A stretch of DNA of 64,000 nt from Mytilus trossulus (lineage: Eukaryota > Mollusca > Bivalvia > Mytilida > Mytilidae). Shown here one piece after another: positions 21,946 through 32,949 of this stretch; position 1 is the stretch's first letter; the number at the start of each line of letters is the position of its first letter. Below the pieces are notes generated by a model that worked only from the letters and a program-made list of their open reading frames with translations, was not told the DNA's origin and ran no database searches. Made by a program: the position numbers and the translations under genes. Where the stretch lies: positions 434,001 through 498,000 of the forward strand of contig NC_086373.1 of NCBI RefSeq assembly GCF_036588685.1, read 5' to 3'.

Positions 21946-23745
21946 TCTGTCTTTTGAAAATGTAGTCGATGAATATTCATCTATGAGGACTTGGTACTTA
22001 CCGATAACCTTTAAAAGAAAAGAGTTAAATGTAAAAAATCTTACAATTTTGCGTACATCACTGGTAAGTTAAATCAATCCTTAAGGTTGACTTGGGGATT
22101 CTGGTGAATTGAAATAGTGTCACTGTTGGTCTCCTTATACGAAACCATGTCAGTTCAGAATGCGGACTTGAGGTCCTATGTATTGTTGGGAGAAATTATG
22201 TGGACACACTTTCTTAGTGGTTTTCTAATTATAACCAGATGTCGACCACAAAATGATAAGCTAGAAATTTATATTTCTCTGTTTCTTTAATCTAAGCTTC
22301 ATTGTATTTCTGAACAATAAACAAGAAAAGAAAAAAACATATCAATAATAATAGTATGCATGTTTAGTTTATTGCGAAATTATGGACATCTTTCCCTGAA
22401 TGTAAATGATATAATTGTGTTCCTCTTGTTATCCTAAATTAAAACAAAATATATATTAGTGTGTGTACACGTTATATTAACCTTAACTATAATGGTAAAG
22501 GTTGATATAACATGTACACAAGTCTATAATTAATCTTAAGTGACCGTTATAAATAAACCCATCTTTATTCAGTATATTTACCAATGAATTTAATCAATTC
22601 TTCACAAGTTAAATTTAAAGTCACTGTTAAATATTTGTTAAATATGGATTGTCCGTTTAACCAAAAATACTGTAAAATTTATTTCCTAACAATTTCTTTT
22701 TAAGTGTACTTTGTTTCGTTTTCAGTTTCGTTTTTTAAAACAAACTATGCAGAATTATGTCTCAACATTCTAATTTGTAGCGAAAGGTACGATTGATATG
22801 GAGGAGACAATTGTACATATCATTATAACATTTAACTTATAATATTCTCTTGGTATTTTTTAATAAAACAACACTCATTCAACATACCAGGTTTATAATG
22901 TTGTAAACCAGGGGCACTTTTCATCTACACTAACTCGTTAATAAAGCTAACATTTAAAAGAACGAAGTTCAACATTTTTAAGGACTACATTTTTTGCCAA
23001 TACAGGTAATAAGTGTGGGTATTTTATGCCCCATTTATGGGCATTATGTTTTCTGTTCGTTCGTTCGTCCGTTCGTCCATTCGTTTTAATGCCAAATTAG
23101 AGATTTTGCCCCATTTTCACGGTCATCTGGACATAGAAAATGATAGTGCGGATGGGCCATCCGTGTATTGGGGACACATTCTTGTTTATTATTGTTATTA
23201 TTATGTTAATTAGCTTATAAAACACAATTTACGTAATCAATCAATGACAGCATTTACATTGTATACGTCATAACATTGTATTTCAATAGACATAATTAAA
23301 CGTCATTCTTGTTTTCTGTGAATCAGCGTATTTCTTATTGTTTTCATAAAATTGCATATAATTTCTTTGACTTTATAATTACTTTTGATATTTTAAGTTT
23401 GGTTGACAGGTGAGACTTTTCGGCTCTACAAAAAACTTCAACATACAAACAGAGGTGCTGTTATCTCCAATGTAATAAAATGCTTCTTTTAAAAGTCTGA
23501 CTGAAGATTTAGAATGATAAGTCTTACTGTTACGTTATGATAGTTTGCGGTATATGATAAACAAAATCATGATCAATAATACAGCAATGATCAATCTTTT
23601 TCTATACTTTGATATTTAATTTCATACGGGAAATTTATGCAAACTTTTACGAAAATAGAGACAATATGTGGTTCCCTATTAGTTGTACATTTTCAAACGC
23701 TGATATTTCTTTGATACCTTCTCATGGAATCTAATTTACCAAATT

Positions 23746-23747
<2 letters not shown>

Positions 23748-23803
<56 letters not shown>
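23748..23803. repeat. (CT)n microsatellite
   Basis: About 28 uninterrupted CT units. The corresponding place in duplication copy A (13,898-13,920) has no CT array, so it expanded after the duplication. Confidence 0.95.
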
Positions 23804-23806
<3 letters not shown>

Positions 23807-23909
23807 ATGTGGTATAATTGCCAATGAGACAACTTTCCACAAGAGACCATGTTACACAGAAAATACCAGCTATAGTTCACCATACGACCTTCAACAATGA
23901 GGAAATAAA

Positions 23910-24165
23910 ATTGGGAAAGGAAATGGGGAATGTGTCAAAGCAACAACAACCCGTCCATAGAACAGACAACAGCCAAAGGCCACCAATAGGTCTTAATAGA
24001 CGTCAGTCTAAACTCTGAATTATACACAAGAAACTTAAATTAAAAATCATTCAAGACTAGCAAAGGCCAGAGGCTCCTGATTTGTGGCAAAATTCCTGCG
24101 GAGTTAAACATGTTTCTGAAATGTCAATGAAGAAAAGTAAACACATTACGAAACGCACATTGAAA
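23910..24165 (+). repeat. Partial R2 copy
   Basis: GAAATGGGGAATGTGTCAAAG, CCAATAGGTCTTAATAG and GGCCAGAGGCTCCTGATTTG match R2. The middle of the element is missing. Confidence 0.7.
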
Positions 24166-24315
24166 TAGTTAATGAACAAAAATATATATCTCATAGTCAG
24201 TTATGAATGAAAATTCCAACGAGAAAACTAACAGCCTAATTTATGTAATAAAATTTAACGAAAAAAGGAAAACAAATATGTAACACAATAACAAACGACA
24301 ACCACTGAATTGCTA

Positions 24316-24660
24316 TTTACACCACTGGGTCGATGCCACTGCTGGTGGACGTTTCGTCCCCGAGTCGAGTAGTCCACACTTCGGTGTTGACATGAATATC
24401 AATAACGTGGTCATTTTTATAAATAGTGTACAAAACTTAGATTTTTTCGAAAAACTAAGGATTTACTTATCCCAGGCATATATTACCTCGGCCGTGTTTG
24501 GCACAACTGTCTGGAATTTTGGATCCTCAATGCTTTTCAACTTTGAACTTGTTTGGCTTTATAAATATTTTTGGATATAAGCGTCAATGATGAGTCTTAT
24601 GTAGACAAAACGCTCGTCTGGCGTACTTAATTATAATCCTGGTACCTTTGATAACTATTT
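24316..24660 (+). mobile_element. R3 element, complete copy with CTATTTACA direct ends
   Basis: Begins GCTATTTACACCACTGGG and ends GGTACCTTTGATAACTATTTACA. Copy A of the duplication is uninterrupted here (CCACTAAATTACAGCCTCC at 14,141-14,160), so the element limits and its short direct terminal repeats are defined by comparison. Confidence 0.75.
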
Positions 24661-25164
24661 ACAGCCTCCTGACTTAGTACAGCCCCATACATACAATATG
24701 TGGCGGGGTTAAACATTGTAGCGGGATCCCAATACTTCCCTAACATGTCGTGTAAAAGTGCAACATAAGAACGAACTATAAATATCAGTTAAAAAGGCTC
24801 AATCTATCTGATGGATACAAATATGAATACATCTAACAAAAACACAAAGTGTTTATATGTCCGTTTCCGTTTGAACTTTTCATGTCACAATGTACGTACT
24901 AATCTATATAAACATTAGTAATAAATATAATTATTAAAGACACTTTTTTACCTCTTTATTTAAATGAAGGAGACAAATTTGTTTAATTTTATAGTGATTA
25001 GGATTATAACACAATGTTGAATGCTGTAAATAAACATAAACCCCAAATTTGTCAGTTTTGCCAATTATGTCAGTTTGTTTTGTTCACACATCGTTGTCAA
25101 TAAAATGAAATATAATGCGAGGGTCGTACAATTTAGATGTTTAGTTAGCTTTAAATAAAGGGAA

Positions 25165-25380
25165 CAGTAGTATACCGCTGTTCGAAACTCGTAAATCGAT
25201 TTAGAAAAAAAATCCAGGTTACAAACTTAAACTGAGGAAACAAATATAAGAGGAGAACTACGACACAAAAAAAACCGTTTAATTCACTAAAGAAATTCCT
25301 GTCACCAAGTCAGGAATATGACAGTTGTTGTCCATTCGTTTGATGTGTTTGAGCTTTTGATTTTGACATATGATTACGTT
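25165..25380. repeat. R4 and inverted R5 fragments
   Basis: AGTAGTATACCGCTGTTCGAAA and AATCCAGGTTACAAAC belong to R4. TTCCTGTCACCAAGTCAGGA to TGATGTGTTTGAGC is R5 in inverse orientation. Confidence 0.6.
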
Positions 25381-25974
25381 TTGATTTTTTCTTTCAATTT
25401 AAATCAGTATGTTTTTCATCATCAGACGGATAAGTATTTTTAATTGGTCTTTTCTGAATATGTTTGTCAATGATTCACCTGACAGACTAACTGATGATTG
25501 TTTGGCATTTTATTTAGAAAATCCGTAACTTACTTTCCTATCTAAATAGTAGAACGTGTTGTCTGACAACACCTATCAACCCCCATCCCTAGACAACATA
25601 TAAAGCGAACGTCAGACACAAATATCTATGGATTTACTGTCTTTCAAATATTATTTAATTCGATAATTTCGATTTCAAATTATTATACAAATCCGACCGA
25701 CAAATTTTAGTTATTTCTTTATCTGTTTACATCTATAATCAGTAGCGTACAAGTCCGTCGTCCTCTTAAAAGTGTCCTGGACGGATATAAAAGGTCGATA
25801 TAGCTATAATTAAAATATGTTTGTTGACCAATTGTTTCCGTTTTCTCTTTGTTTTCAATTAGTCATGATTAAGGGATGTCATCCAAAGTTCAAAGAAAGA
25901 TAAAAACTGAATTCACATAGTTTTTCATTATATATAAAATCGATGTCAATAAAACAAAACTTGCAGCAATGTTG

Positions 25975-26044
25975 CCCCCCCCCCCCCCCCCCAAAGAAAA
26001 AACAACCTGTTTGAATTATGTTTTTTTTTTTTTTTTTTTTTTTT
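25975..26044. repeat. Poly-C (18) and poly-T (24) tracts
   Basis: Homopolymers at 25,975-25,992 and 26,021-26,044. A (TG)n tract follows at about 26,257-26,306. Confidence 0.95.
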
Positions 26045-26309
26045 ATCCTTCATTTATTTTTTTATGACGTCCCTATCATTTAAATTTGATTTTGATATTT
26101 AACCTCTTTTGTCTTAAAACTACATTTAAATATTAAATAAATGTTACATTGTTTTTTAAAATATACATTCATAAAATAATTAAATTGGAACCATCGATGT
26201 TTGTAAATAGCTTAAAGTATTTTACGGCACTTATTTGATTGTTGCTTGGGTTTTTTTGTGTGTTTGTGTGTGTTGGCGGGTGTGTGCGTGTGTGTGTGTG
26301 TGTGTATAG

Positions 26310-27050
26310 CCAAAACTCATTTCAAAAGCTCAAATTAACGGTGAGCCTATTTATATTTTTCTATTAAGTATATGATGAACTTCATTTGTAGAAAAAATTA
26401 GCGAAATTCTATATTTAAAAATAATAATTTATATCCTCGAACCCCCTTAAGTCTGTTTAAAAGTTTGGTTAGCTTTTGAGGTGATTTTATGCTTGTAATG
26501 TTAGTGGTGTCATATCTTAGAGGAATCACATTGCGTAAGGACATCGTAAGGTGCTACTGTGACGAAATATAAAATTTTGATCCTGGTATCTAGGATGAGT
26601 TTATTTCAACAATGAATATGTATGTAAGACAACTTTCAAGTATGCATGCAATAAATGCTTATAATGTAAATTTGCTTTTTCACTTATTTCAAATCTTGAT
26701 TTATGAAGTATGTAAATTACTGCTGACGTCGATTTATGACAGTATAAAACTGCTTCCCTCCTTCATTTATGAAAATGTGTATGCATGTATAAAACTACAT
26801 GTCCTTGTGATTAATTCTAAAATGCACTTAGGTGATAATAATAACTTGCTAAATATAGCCTTTAAAACCACATTAATGTTACAATATCATTGCTTGTCAT
26901 TCTAAAGGTAAACATTTTTTTCGGGTTTTAAGTCCCAGGCATTTCTTTTATGAATAAGGAATACATATCATGTAATTTTCGTTTTCTGGAACTTTTGTAA
27001 TATAGTTTTCCTTCCATGTCGAACATGTGTTTTGCAGAACAAATATACAG
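26310..27050. other. No gene recognised
   Basis: AT-rich spacer downstream of the receptor gene. The 97-codon open frame at 26,612 has no domain and no codon bias that I can see. A short R3 tail is at about 26,575-26,600. Confidence 0.4.
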
Positions 27051-27257
27051 TCACACTTTTATTTAAAAATAAAATCAAAAACTGCTAGTCGAATTTGTTT
27101 GCATCGTAAAATGTTCATAAATAGCTAGTAACGTTATGTGCAATTAGCTCTTAACATTCGTATATCTTAAATTAATCTTATTCTTTTAAGTTCCATAGTT
27201 TTCCAGTCATATGTTGTCTTCGTGATTATCTTAAAAGCAAATTATCACTCCGGTAAT

Positions 27258-27596
27258 CTATAATGCTGTGATTTCCAAAGTTTTCATTGAGGTTTTTGAG
27301 TCCGAAGAATTCAAACTTTTCTGTCCGACTTCAACAGAATTTTTATCAGAGCTCTCATCGGCTTCTATCTGAGTATTGTGAAAGCTTGAAGCACTAAACA
27401 GTTGTGCAAAAAATCTTTCTTTGCTCGACACGGGTAAATATTTACTTATTTGTCCAACGAGCCTTCTAAGGCTTTCTCTCCGGAATAACAGGTACACCCA
27501 TGGATCTAATATTTGGTTAAATGATGCAATCCTTAGAGTAACGAGGTCCACCATTTTATCATGACGTCCAGTAATTTGGGAAATAATGATCCGAAC
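27258..27596 (-). CDS. EP4-like receptor exon 2 (TM7 and tail)
   Basis: Begins [14 protein letters not shown], continues with the TM7 [17 protein letters not shown] and an amphipathic FRRESLRRL helix, then a serine-rich tail ([20 protein letters not shown]) with likely phosphorylation sites. The real exon extends upstream of the in-frame methionine. Confidence 0.82.
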   Translation of the reverse strand, partial: VRIIISQITGRHDKMVDLVTLRIASFNQILDPWVYLLFRRESLRRLVGQISKYLPVSSKERFFAQLFSASSFHNTQIEADESSDKNSVEVGQKSLNSSDSKTSMKTLEITAL

Positions 27597-30269
27597 CTAA
27601 AAAGAAACAAGGCATATATACAATATTAGATCAATGTCAGAAAAAATATCAACTTTTTTGTATGAGGCTGAGAAACTGGGGAAGGGCGAGATTCTACCGA
27701 GCTCTTCCCAAGTTTTTCGCCGAGTACAAAAAAGTTGATATTTTTCTGACATTGACCTAATATTGTTTTATACTTCAACTTAAATGAATAAATTGATAGC
27801 TTTCTAAATTGTAACAACAGATTTCAAAACTTTGACATTGTACAAAAAATAGCTGTCTTATTATATTTATGAAAATAAACACTAGTTACAGCATAAAACA
27901 ATTCTACTTTGGATTACCTGTTATCAATATTCTCAAAGCACTATGAAATTGTTAAAACCATTGCAAATTTATTTCATTCATTAAAATCTCTTTGAAGATG
28001 GCAGCTAAGCGTATAACTCGGTACACTCATCAGTAGCGCTCGATTTAAAATAGTTGGAATCAAAAACAGAATTAAGAGCATTAAAAAACACAAAAATCTA
28101 AATGGTTGTGTTCCAAACAACAAAGGCAGTATTTGCCAATTGAAAGAGGAAGACTCACTTTAGTTTTTGAAACATTCATTAGACACATTAATTTCAATAC
28201 AAGGACAAACATTACGTACCAGACATACCGGATATAACTAACTTATAAGTGTCTGATAAGTAAATATCAATTAATAATGACCAACATGACTTTATCGTTC
28301 TATTTAAACAAATCGTTTTGTGGCCTTTTATAACTGACTATGCGGTATGGGCTTGGATTATTGTCGGCTCAAGGCCGTACGGTTACCTCTAGTTGTTAAT
28401 TTCTGTGTTATTTTGGTCTCCTGTGGATTAAAATTACACAGAAATTAACAACTATAGGTGTCTCTTTGGCAATCATACCACATTTTCTTTTTTATATTAT
28501 CTACCTTAGACAATATCTGAACGAGAAAAAAACATATTCAAAAAGCATACATACAACAACAACAAAATTAACAAATTTTGTTCTACATCCTGTCGATAAT
28601 TATTAAGCATTGTTCAGTTGACATTAGGCTTTAAACAAACTTTTAGTGTGATTACCCTAATAATATCGTTACTGTATATATGTTGTCTCATTGTATTATT
28701 TTCTTTTCTATTGTGCTTTATAAAGATCTGCTTAATCAGTCCTTTTCCGACGTGTTTCATTTTGTTGTGATGATGTGCTTTAAAAAAACACTATTTCAGA
28801 TTAAAGGGGGAAGGAGGTGTGCTCCAAAACATGTTTGGTTATGTTGCATTTTCTATATACTGTACCTGACTATATTCCACTGGTTGGTGTTGACTAGTGT
28901 CGGTTGTAATGGCTGTTGTTTAGGTTAAATATCATGCCGTGAGTTTTCACTTCTTGATTGGATGTACTATCGTTGCCTTATATAGCTGACTATGATGCAA
29001 TAAGAATAAGAGTTAACGTGTTGTTGAAGACACAACATGATGATGTCCTTTAGTACATTCGTGATAAATTGTTGTATCATACCATCTTAATATTTTCTAT
29101 ATAACGTAATTTGATAGATAAAGTACATGTATTTGGCAAATACATTTTTCAAACTTTGATTATAACAATTATGGTTGATTTCAATCACTATTTTAGAAAC
29201 GCCAGAATAGCCACAACTGCAATGATTTCAAAAAGTATAGCCATCTTGTCGCAACGGGGGAAAAAACAGATTATAATTACAATCGAGGTCTTGACCGCCT
29301 GTATATCAAATGAACATGGTAATATCATTTAGAGGTAAAATCACATAAGTTTTTCTGTTTTAAACTAAAACAATGTATAATTACCTTAATCGTACAGATA
29401 TTTATACACTTTTTTTATGATGATTTAAAAATTGTTTTCAACTTACCACAAATGGTGACCAGCAAACAGCAAACACTACAAAAATTACAATTAGCAGAAT
29501 AATGATATACACATCATTATGTCGTTTGGACCGGGCAGTGTTGCTGCCTCTTCTAACATTGCTTCGTTTGCCAACAATTAACTTTGCTAAAGCCCAAATA
29601 TTCAGAGTAGCTGTCATGATCACTAGCAGTAATATGGTGATCGAATAAAAGTAAGCAAATATTGCACAATCGATAAATGAATCGTAAAAATTAGAAAAAA
29701 CACCAAGATCCCGGAAAATGAACGACATTATGACCAATTCCCATTATAGGAAAACAGGAAACAAACGCTGAGAAAAATAGAATTCCTGCTATAACAAATT
29801 TGACTAGTCTATCCTTCGGTATTGTTCTATACTTTATTGGATGAACAATAGCAACATATCTATCAAGCGCCATTGCTGCTATAATCAAACACGTACACAT
29901 ACTACTGAATATCAACATGAACGAGAAGAAATGGCAAAGTCCTTTCCCGCCAACCCAGTTCATCTCATTTGTATATACAGCTATTGCAATTGGTGATAAA
30001 AACAAAATTCCTGTTAGGTCAACGATGGATAATGTCGTTATCATCTTGTAAAACACTTTCCATTTATGTATGTGTGCTGATTTCATTAAAATAATCAAAG
30101 CGAGTAAGTTCCCAAATACGCCAAGAGATAATCCGATTATGGAAAATATTGGCTCGGAGTCAGCTGTTCGAGATTTCGATGTGTTCGTAGCATTATTGGA
30201 GTCTTGTAGATTGTATAGAAGATCTAAAAATAAGAACCCTTTCGTAGTCTTATTTCTAATTCCGGACAT
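27258..30269 (-). CDS. Prostaglandin E receptor EP4-like GPCR, two coding exons, one-base frameshift
   Basis: Exon 1 is 30269-29447 (ATG, donor GTG|GTAAGT) and exon 2 is 27596-27258 (acceptor CTTTTTAG, stop TAG). Reading across the join gives about 386 aa with the class A seven-helix order: N-terminal NNAT/NTSK glycosylation sites, TM1 with [10 protein letters not shown]2 with LSIVDLTG, a cysteine before TM3 (GLCHFF), DRYVAIVHP after TM3, and a second loop with FPGSWCF. TM5 ([20 protein letters not shown]), TM6 ([13 protein letters not shown]) and TM7 ([20 protein letters not shown]) follow. The PGSWCF loop and the LRIAS-N-ILDPW helix, whose arginine binds the prostanoid carboxylate, are prostanoid-receptor hallmarks. 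Frame is lost at the A6 run at 29,695-29,700, where the sequence has one base too many. A minus-strand AATAAA is at 27,058-27,063. EP4 subtype is my best guess; another prostanoid receptor is possible. Confidence 0.82.
27620..27767. mobile_element. Hairpin MITE in receptor intron
   Basis: The left arm (CAATATTAGATCAATGTCAG then AAAAAATATCAACTTTTTTG) is matched by the reverse complement on the right (GTACAAAAAAGTTGATATTT then TTCTGACATTGACCTAATAT). The stem is about 44 bp with few mismatches; the loop of about 60 bases contains a second GGGAAG/CTTCCC pair. Confidence 0.75.
28340..28490 (+). repeat. Rearranged R1 copy with internal hairpin
   Basis: R1 text is interrupted by an inverted piece of itself: AGTTGTTAATTTCTGTGT and its reverse complement ACACAGAAATTAACAACT flank TATTTTGGTCTCCTGTGG. 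Confidence 0.7.
28500..29430. other. Receptor intron, no exon seen
   Basis: The remainder of the 1.85-kb intron between the EP4-like exons. Open frames at 28,680 and 29,111 (plus) have no recognisable domain. Confidence 0.5.
29447..30269 (-). CDS. EP4-like receptor exon 1 (TM1-TM6), frameshifted
   Basis: Frame 1 runs from the ATG at 30269 to a stop at 29693. Frame 2 takes over from about 29,700 to the donor at 29447. Both halves have unmistakable receptor sequence that joins without loss across FPGSWCF / [10 protein letters not shown] if one base of the homopolymer is ignored. Confidence 0.8.
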
Positions 30270-31084
30270 TTTAGGTAATTCACAAACGAAGAACAGGCCG
30301 TAAATGGTCTAATGTTCGAAGTTGCGGTGATTTAATGCTCATTATAAGACTGATTCTATGTGATTATGGACTTTCCGAATTGATTTTCCTCTGAGTTCAG
30401 TATTTTTGTGATTTTACTTTTTTCTAACAATTTATGCGTTGCTGTTAATTGTGTGTCACATATCTGTTTATAACATCAAATTGGCATTTATAAATTAGTG
30501 ACTGTAGAATATCTATATGAATCCCCCAATTATTGAACGATTAGTATCAAACATAATGTTTCACCACAATAACCAATAGTATATAGACCATGGTTAATAC
30601 TTCCATGTATAGACTGATGCTGACCCGGAGATATTCATGTCGGAAATTTATCATAGAATAATAAGTTTCCGTCTAGGTATCAAGTCTGATGATGAAGATT
30701 ATTCAACCTATTGCATTTCCGAACCTCATTCCAGGCAATACGTTAAACTTGGGATTTTTGTTATATTTTTTTTTGAAATGTACATTCGGTGAAATATTTT
30801 TAAAATATTAAAAAAAAATATATATTCAAAAATTTGATACACATTCATTTCAAAGACCTTCAAATGTTCGTATTCAAAGAAGAACTTACTATTAATTCAT
30901 TGTGGTATTGCAAAATTAATGAGTTTTAAACAAGTTATTGTATCAAATGGAAAAGTGGAAATTGAAGATTTGATTTGAAAATCATGTAAAGGAAATTCTC
31001 CTTCTCTAATCGAGCCAGTTATAGCTTGTCACAAATAAAAAATTGTCAAATCATTAATTAGAAAGGGTATATAGTACCTTTGAT

Positions 31085-31430
31085 AACTATTTACATCACT
31101 GTGACTGGGTTGATGCCACTGATGGTGGATGGTTCGTCACAGAGAGTATCATCAGCACAGTAGTCAGCACTTCGGTGTTGACATGAATATCCATTATATG
31201 GTCATTTTTATAAATTTCCTGTTTTAAAACTTTGAATTTTTCGAAAAACTATGGCTTTCGTATCTCAGGAAAAGATAACCTTAGCCGTATTTGGCACAAT
31301 TTTTTTGAGTTTTAGGTCCTCAATGGTCTTCAACTTTGTACTTGTTTGGCTTAATAACTATTTTGATATGAGCGTCGGTGATGAGTCTTATGAAGACGAA
31401 ACGCGCGTCTGGCGTATTATTATTTGTATT
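31085..31430 (+). mobile_element. R3 element, near-complete copy
   Basis: Preceded by TACCTTTGATAACTATTTACA and starting TGACTGGGTTGATGCCACTG. Includes CAGCACTTCGGTGTTGACAT and ends GACGAAACGCGCGTCTGGCG. The terminal CCTTTGATAACTATTT normally at the 3' end stands before the 5' start here. Confidence 0.7.
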
Positions 31431-31519
31431 AATATTGATTCATTGGTAAAGTCTTTGCATCGGAAATACATTTATTCTAAAAATAGTTATTAGTAGGGTA
31501 CATGTTATGTTCTTCTCAT

Positions 31520-31990
31520 ATAGTTTGTGGTGGTTCGATACTAAACCCGTAAAGGCAGGAACCGTTGTGCTTGATTTTTATATGATGAAGATATAATCTT
31601 TCAATCGGTTTAATCAAAGTCTGGAGCTGGCATGTCAGTAACTGTTACACAGACAATTGTCTCAGAAAAAAGTCATTATTATGGTATATATGATTTTTTT
31701 CTGAGACAAGTGCCTGTGAACTTGTAGTAGTCCCTTATTAATTTATACGTCATTGTCATTTTGCTCAGTGTCTTTTGCTACTTTTTCTGACATCGGACTC
31801 GGACGTCTTTTTTACTGAGTTTTACTGTTCGTATTTGTATGTGTTTGTTTATTCTACATTGGCTAGAGGTATAGAGAAGGGTTGTGATCTCACATATCAT
31901 GATTTACCCCGCTGCATGCGTGTGCCTGTTACAAGCCAGGAGCCACTGGCCATTGTTTGTCTTGTATGTTTTGTTTAAATTTTAGTTCAT
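31520..31990 (+). repeat. Diverged R2 copy interrupted by a hairpin insertion
   Basis: GGTTCGATACTAAACCCG through AGGAGCCACTGGCCATTG aligns with R2. At 31,645-31,722 it carries an extra palindromic segment: CACAGACAATTGTCTCAG ... CTGAGACAAGTGCCTGTG, flanked by AACT on both sides. Confidence 0.65.
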
Positions 31991-31994
31991 TCGT

Positions 31995-32940
31995 ATCACA
32001 TCTTCCTATAACTATATAATTATGTTTTGGAGTTTGGTGTGTTTAGCTATAGACTATGCAACCAAAAATGGTTAGACTGTGTTTTTCCATTGGAGGTATT
32101 AAATGATTTGTTAATAAAGTAAACAAAAATGATGAGGAATATGAGTTTTTTTTATTTTTCTAGAGTTTAATCATTATTTTAGACCGTATAATAAAACAGT
32201 GAAAACAAATATAGAACAATTCAAACTAGAAATCCATTGTGTTTGTACAAATAAATAATCAAAGCAACGTACTTGTTAGCACTGAAGTTAGAGATAACTT
32301 AAAGTACTTGTGAGCACTGAAGTTAAAGATAACTTTTAATTTTAAGGCGGGAATTTAAAGTTAATATTGCTATGGTTTAGCATTGGAGGCTTTATTTTGA
32401 ACTGGAGGATAACTGAATAATCATTGTACAAGTAGATTGAAATACAACGATGAACTAAGGAAGATAACTCCTGACCAGTTTTAATATACTGAATAAAAAA
32501 AGGTCGGCAAAATATATAGCATGATTATATTCATGATATTGGTAATATTGAATCTTTTCAAAGTTTTATTTTTTCTTCTTCTTATACCACATTGCCTCAT
32601 ATTCTTTTTAAGAAAAAAAAATCACACCTAACCACATGGGAATTTAAAATGTTAGAATGTGATTATAAACATTCAATCTTTTTTTTATGTCATTAGAAGC
32701 AACAAACAATCAAACTATGCCAATTGGACCTGCTTTTGTACATTGAACTATGATTGACCTTGAAGTTTTAGTAGATAGCATTTATATTTACTTTGGAGAT
32801 TCCGTATATCGTCAAGTTATCGAAATTCCAATGGAAACTAGCAGCTAGTGCACCACTTATTGCGGACCTGTAAGTGTATTGTTATGAGTTACAACATATG
32901 ACTAAAATCAGCAAAGACCAACCAAAACAACATCTGATGC
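31995..32940. other. No gene recognised
   Basis: AT-rich spacer. A short imperfect tandem pair (ACTTGTTAGCACTGAAGTTA / ACTTGTGAGCACTGAAGTTA) is at about 32,270-32,330. Confidence 0.4.
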
Positions 32941-32949
32941 TAATATCTA

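Larger units (their letters stand above)
21277..24760. repeat. Segmental duplication, copy B
   Basis: Collinear with 10,355-14,215. Differences from copy A are: an R3 insertion at 21,619-21,945, loss of the 1.3-kb block, an internal deletion in the R6 copy, a (CT)n expansion at 23,748-23,803, an R2 fragment at 23,910-24,165 and a second R3 insertion at 24,316-24,660. Confidence 0.8.
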
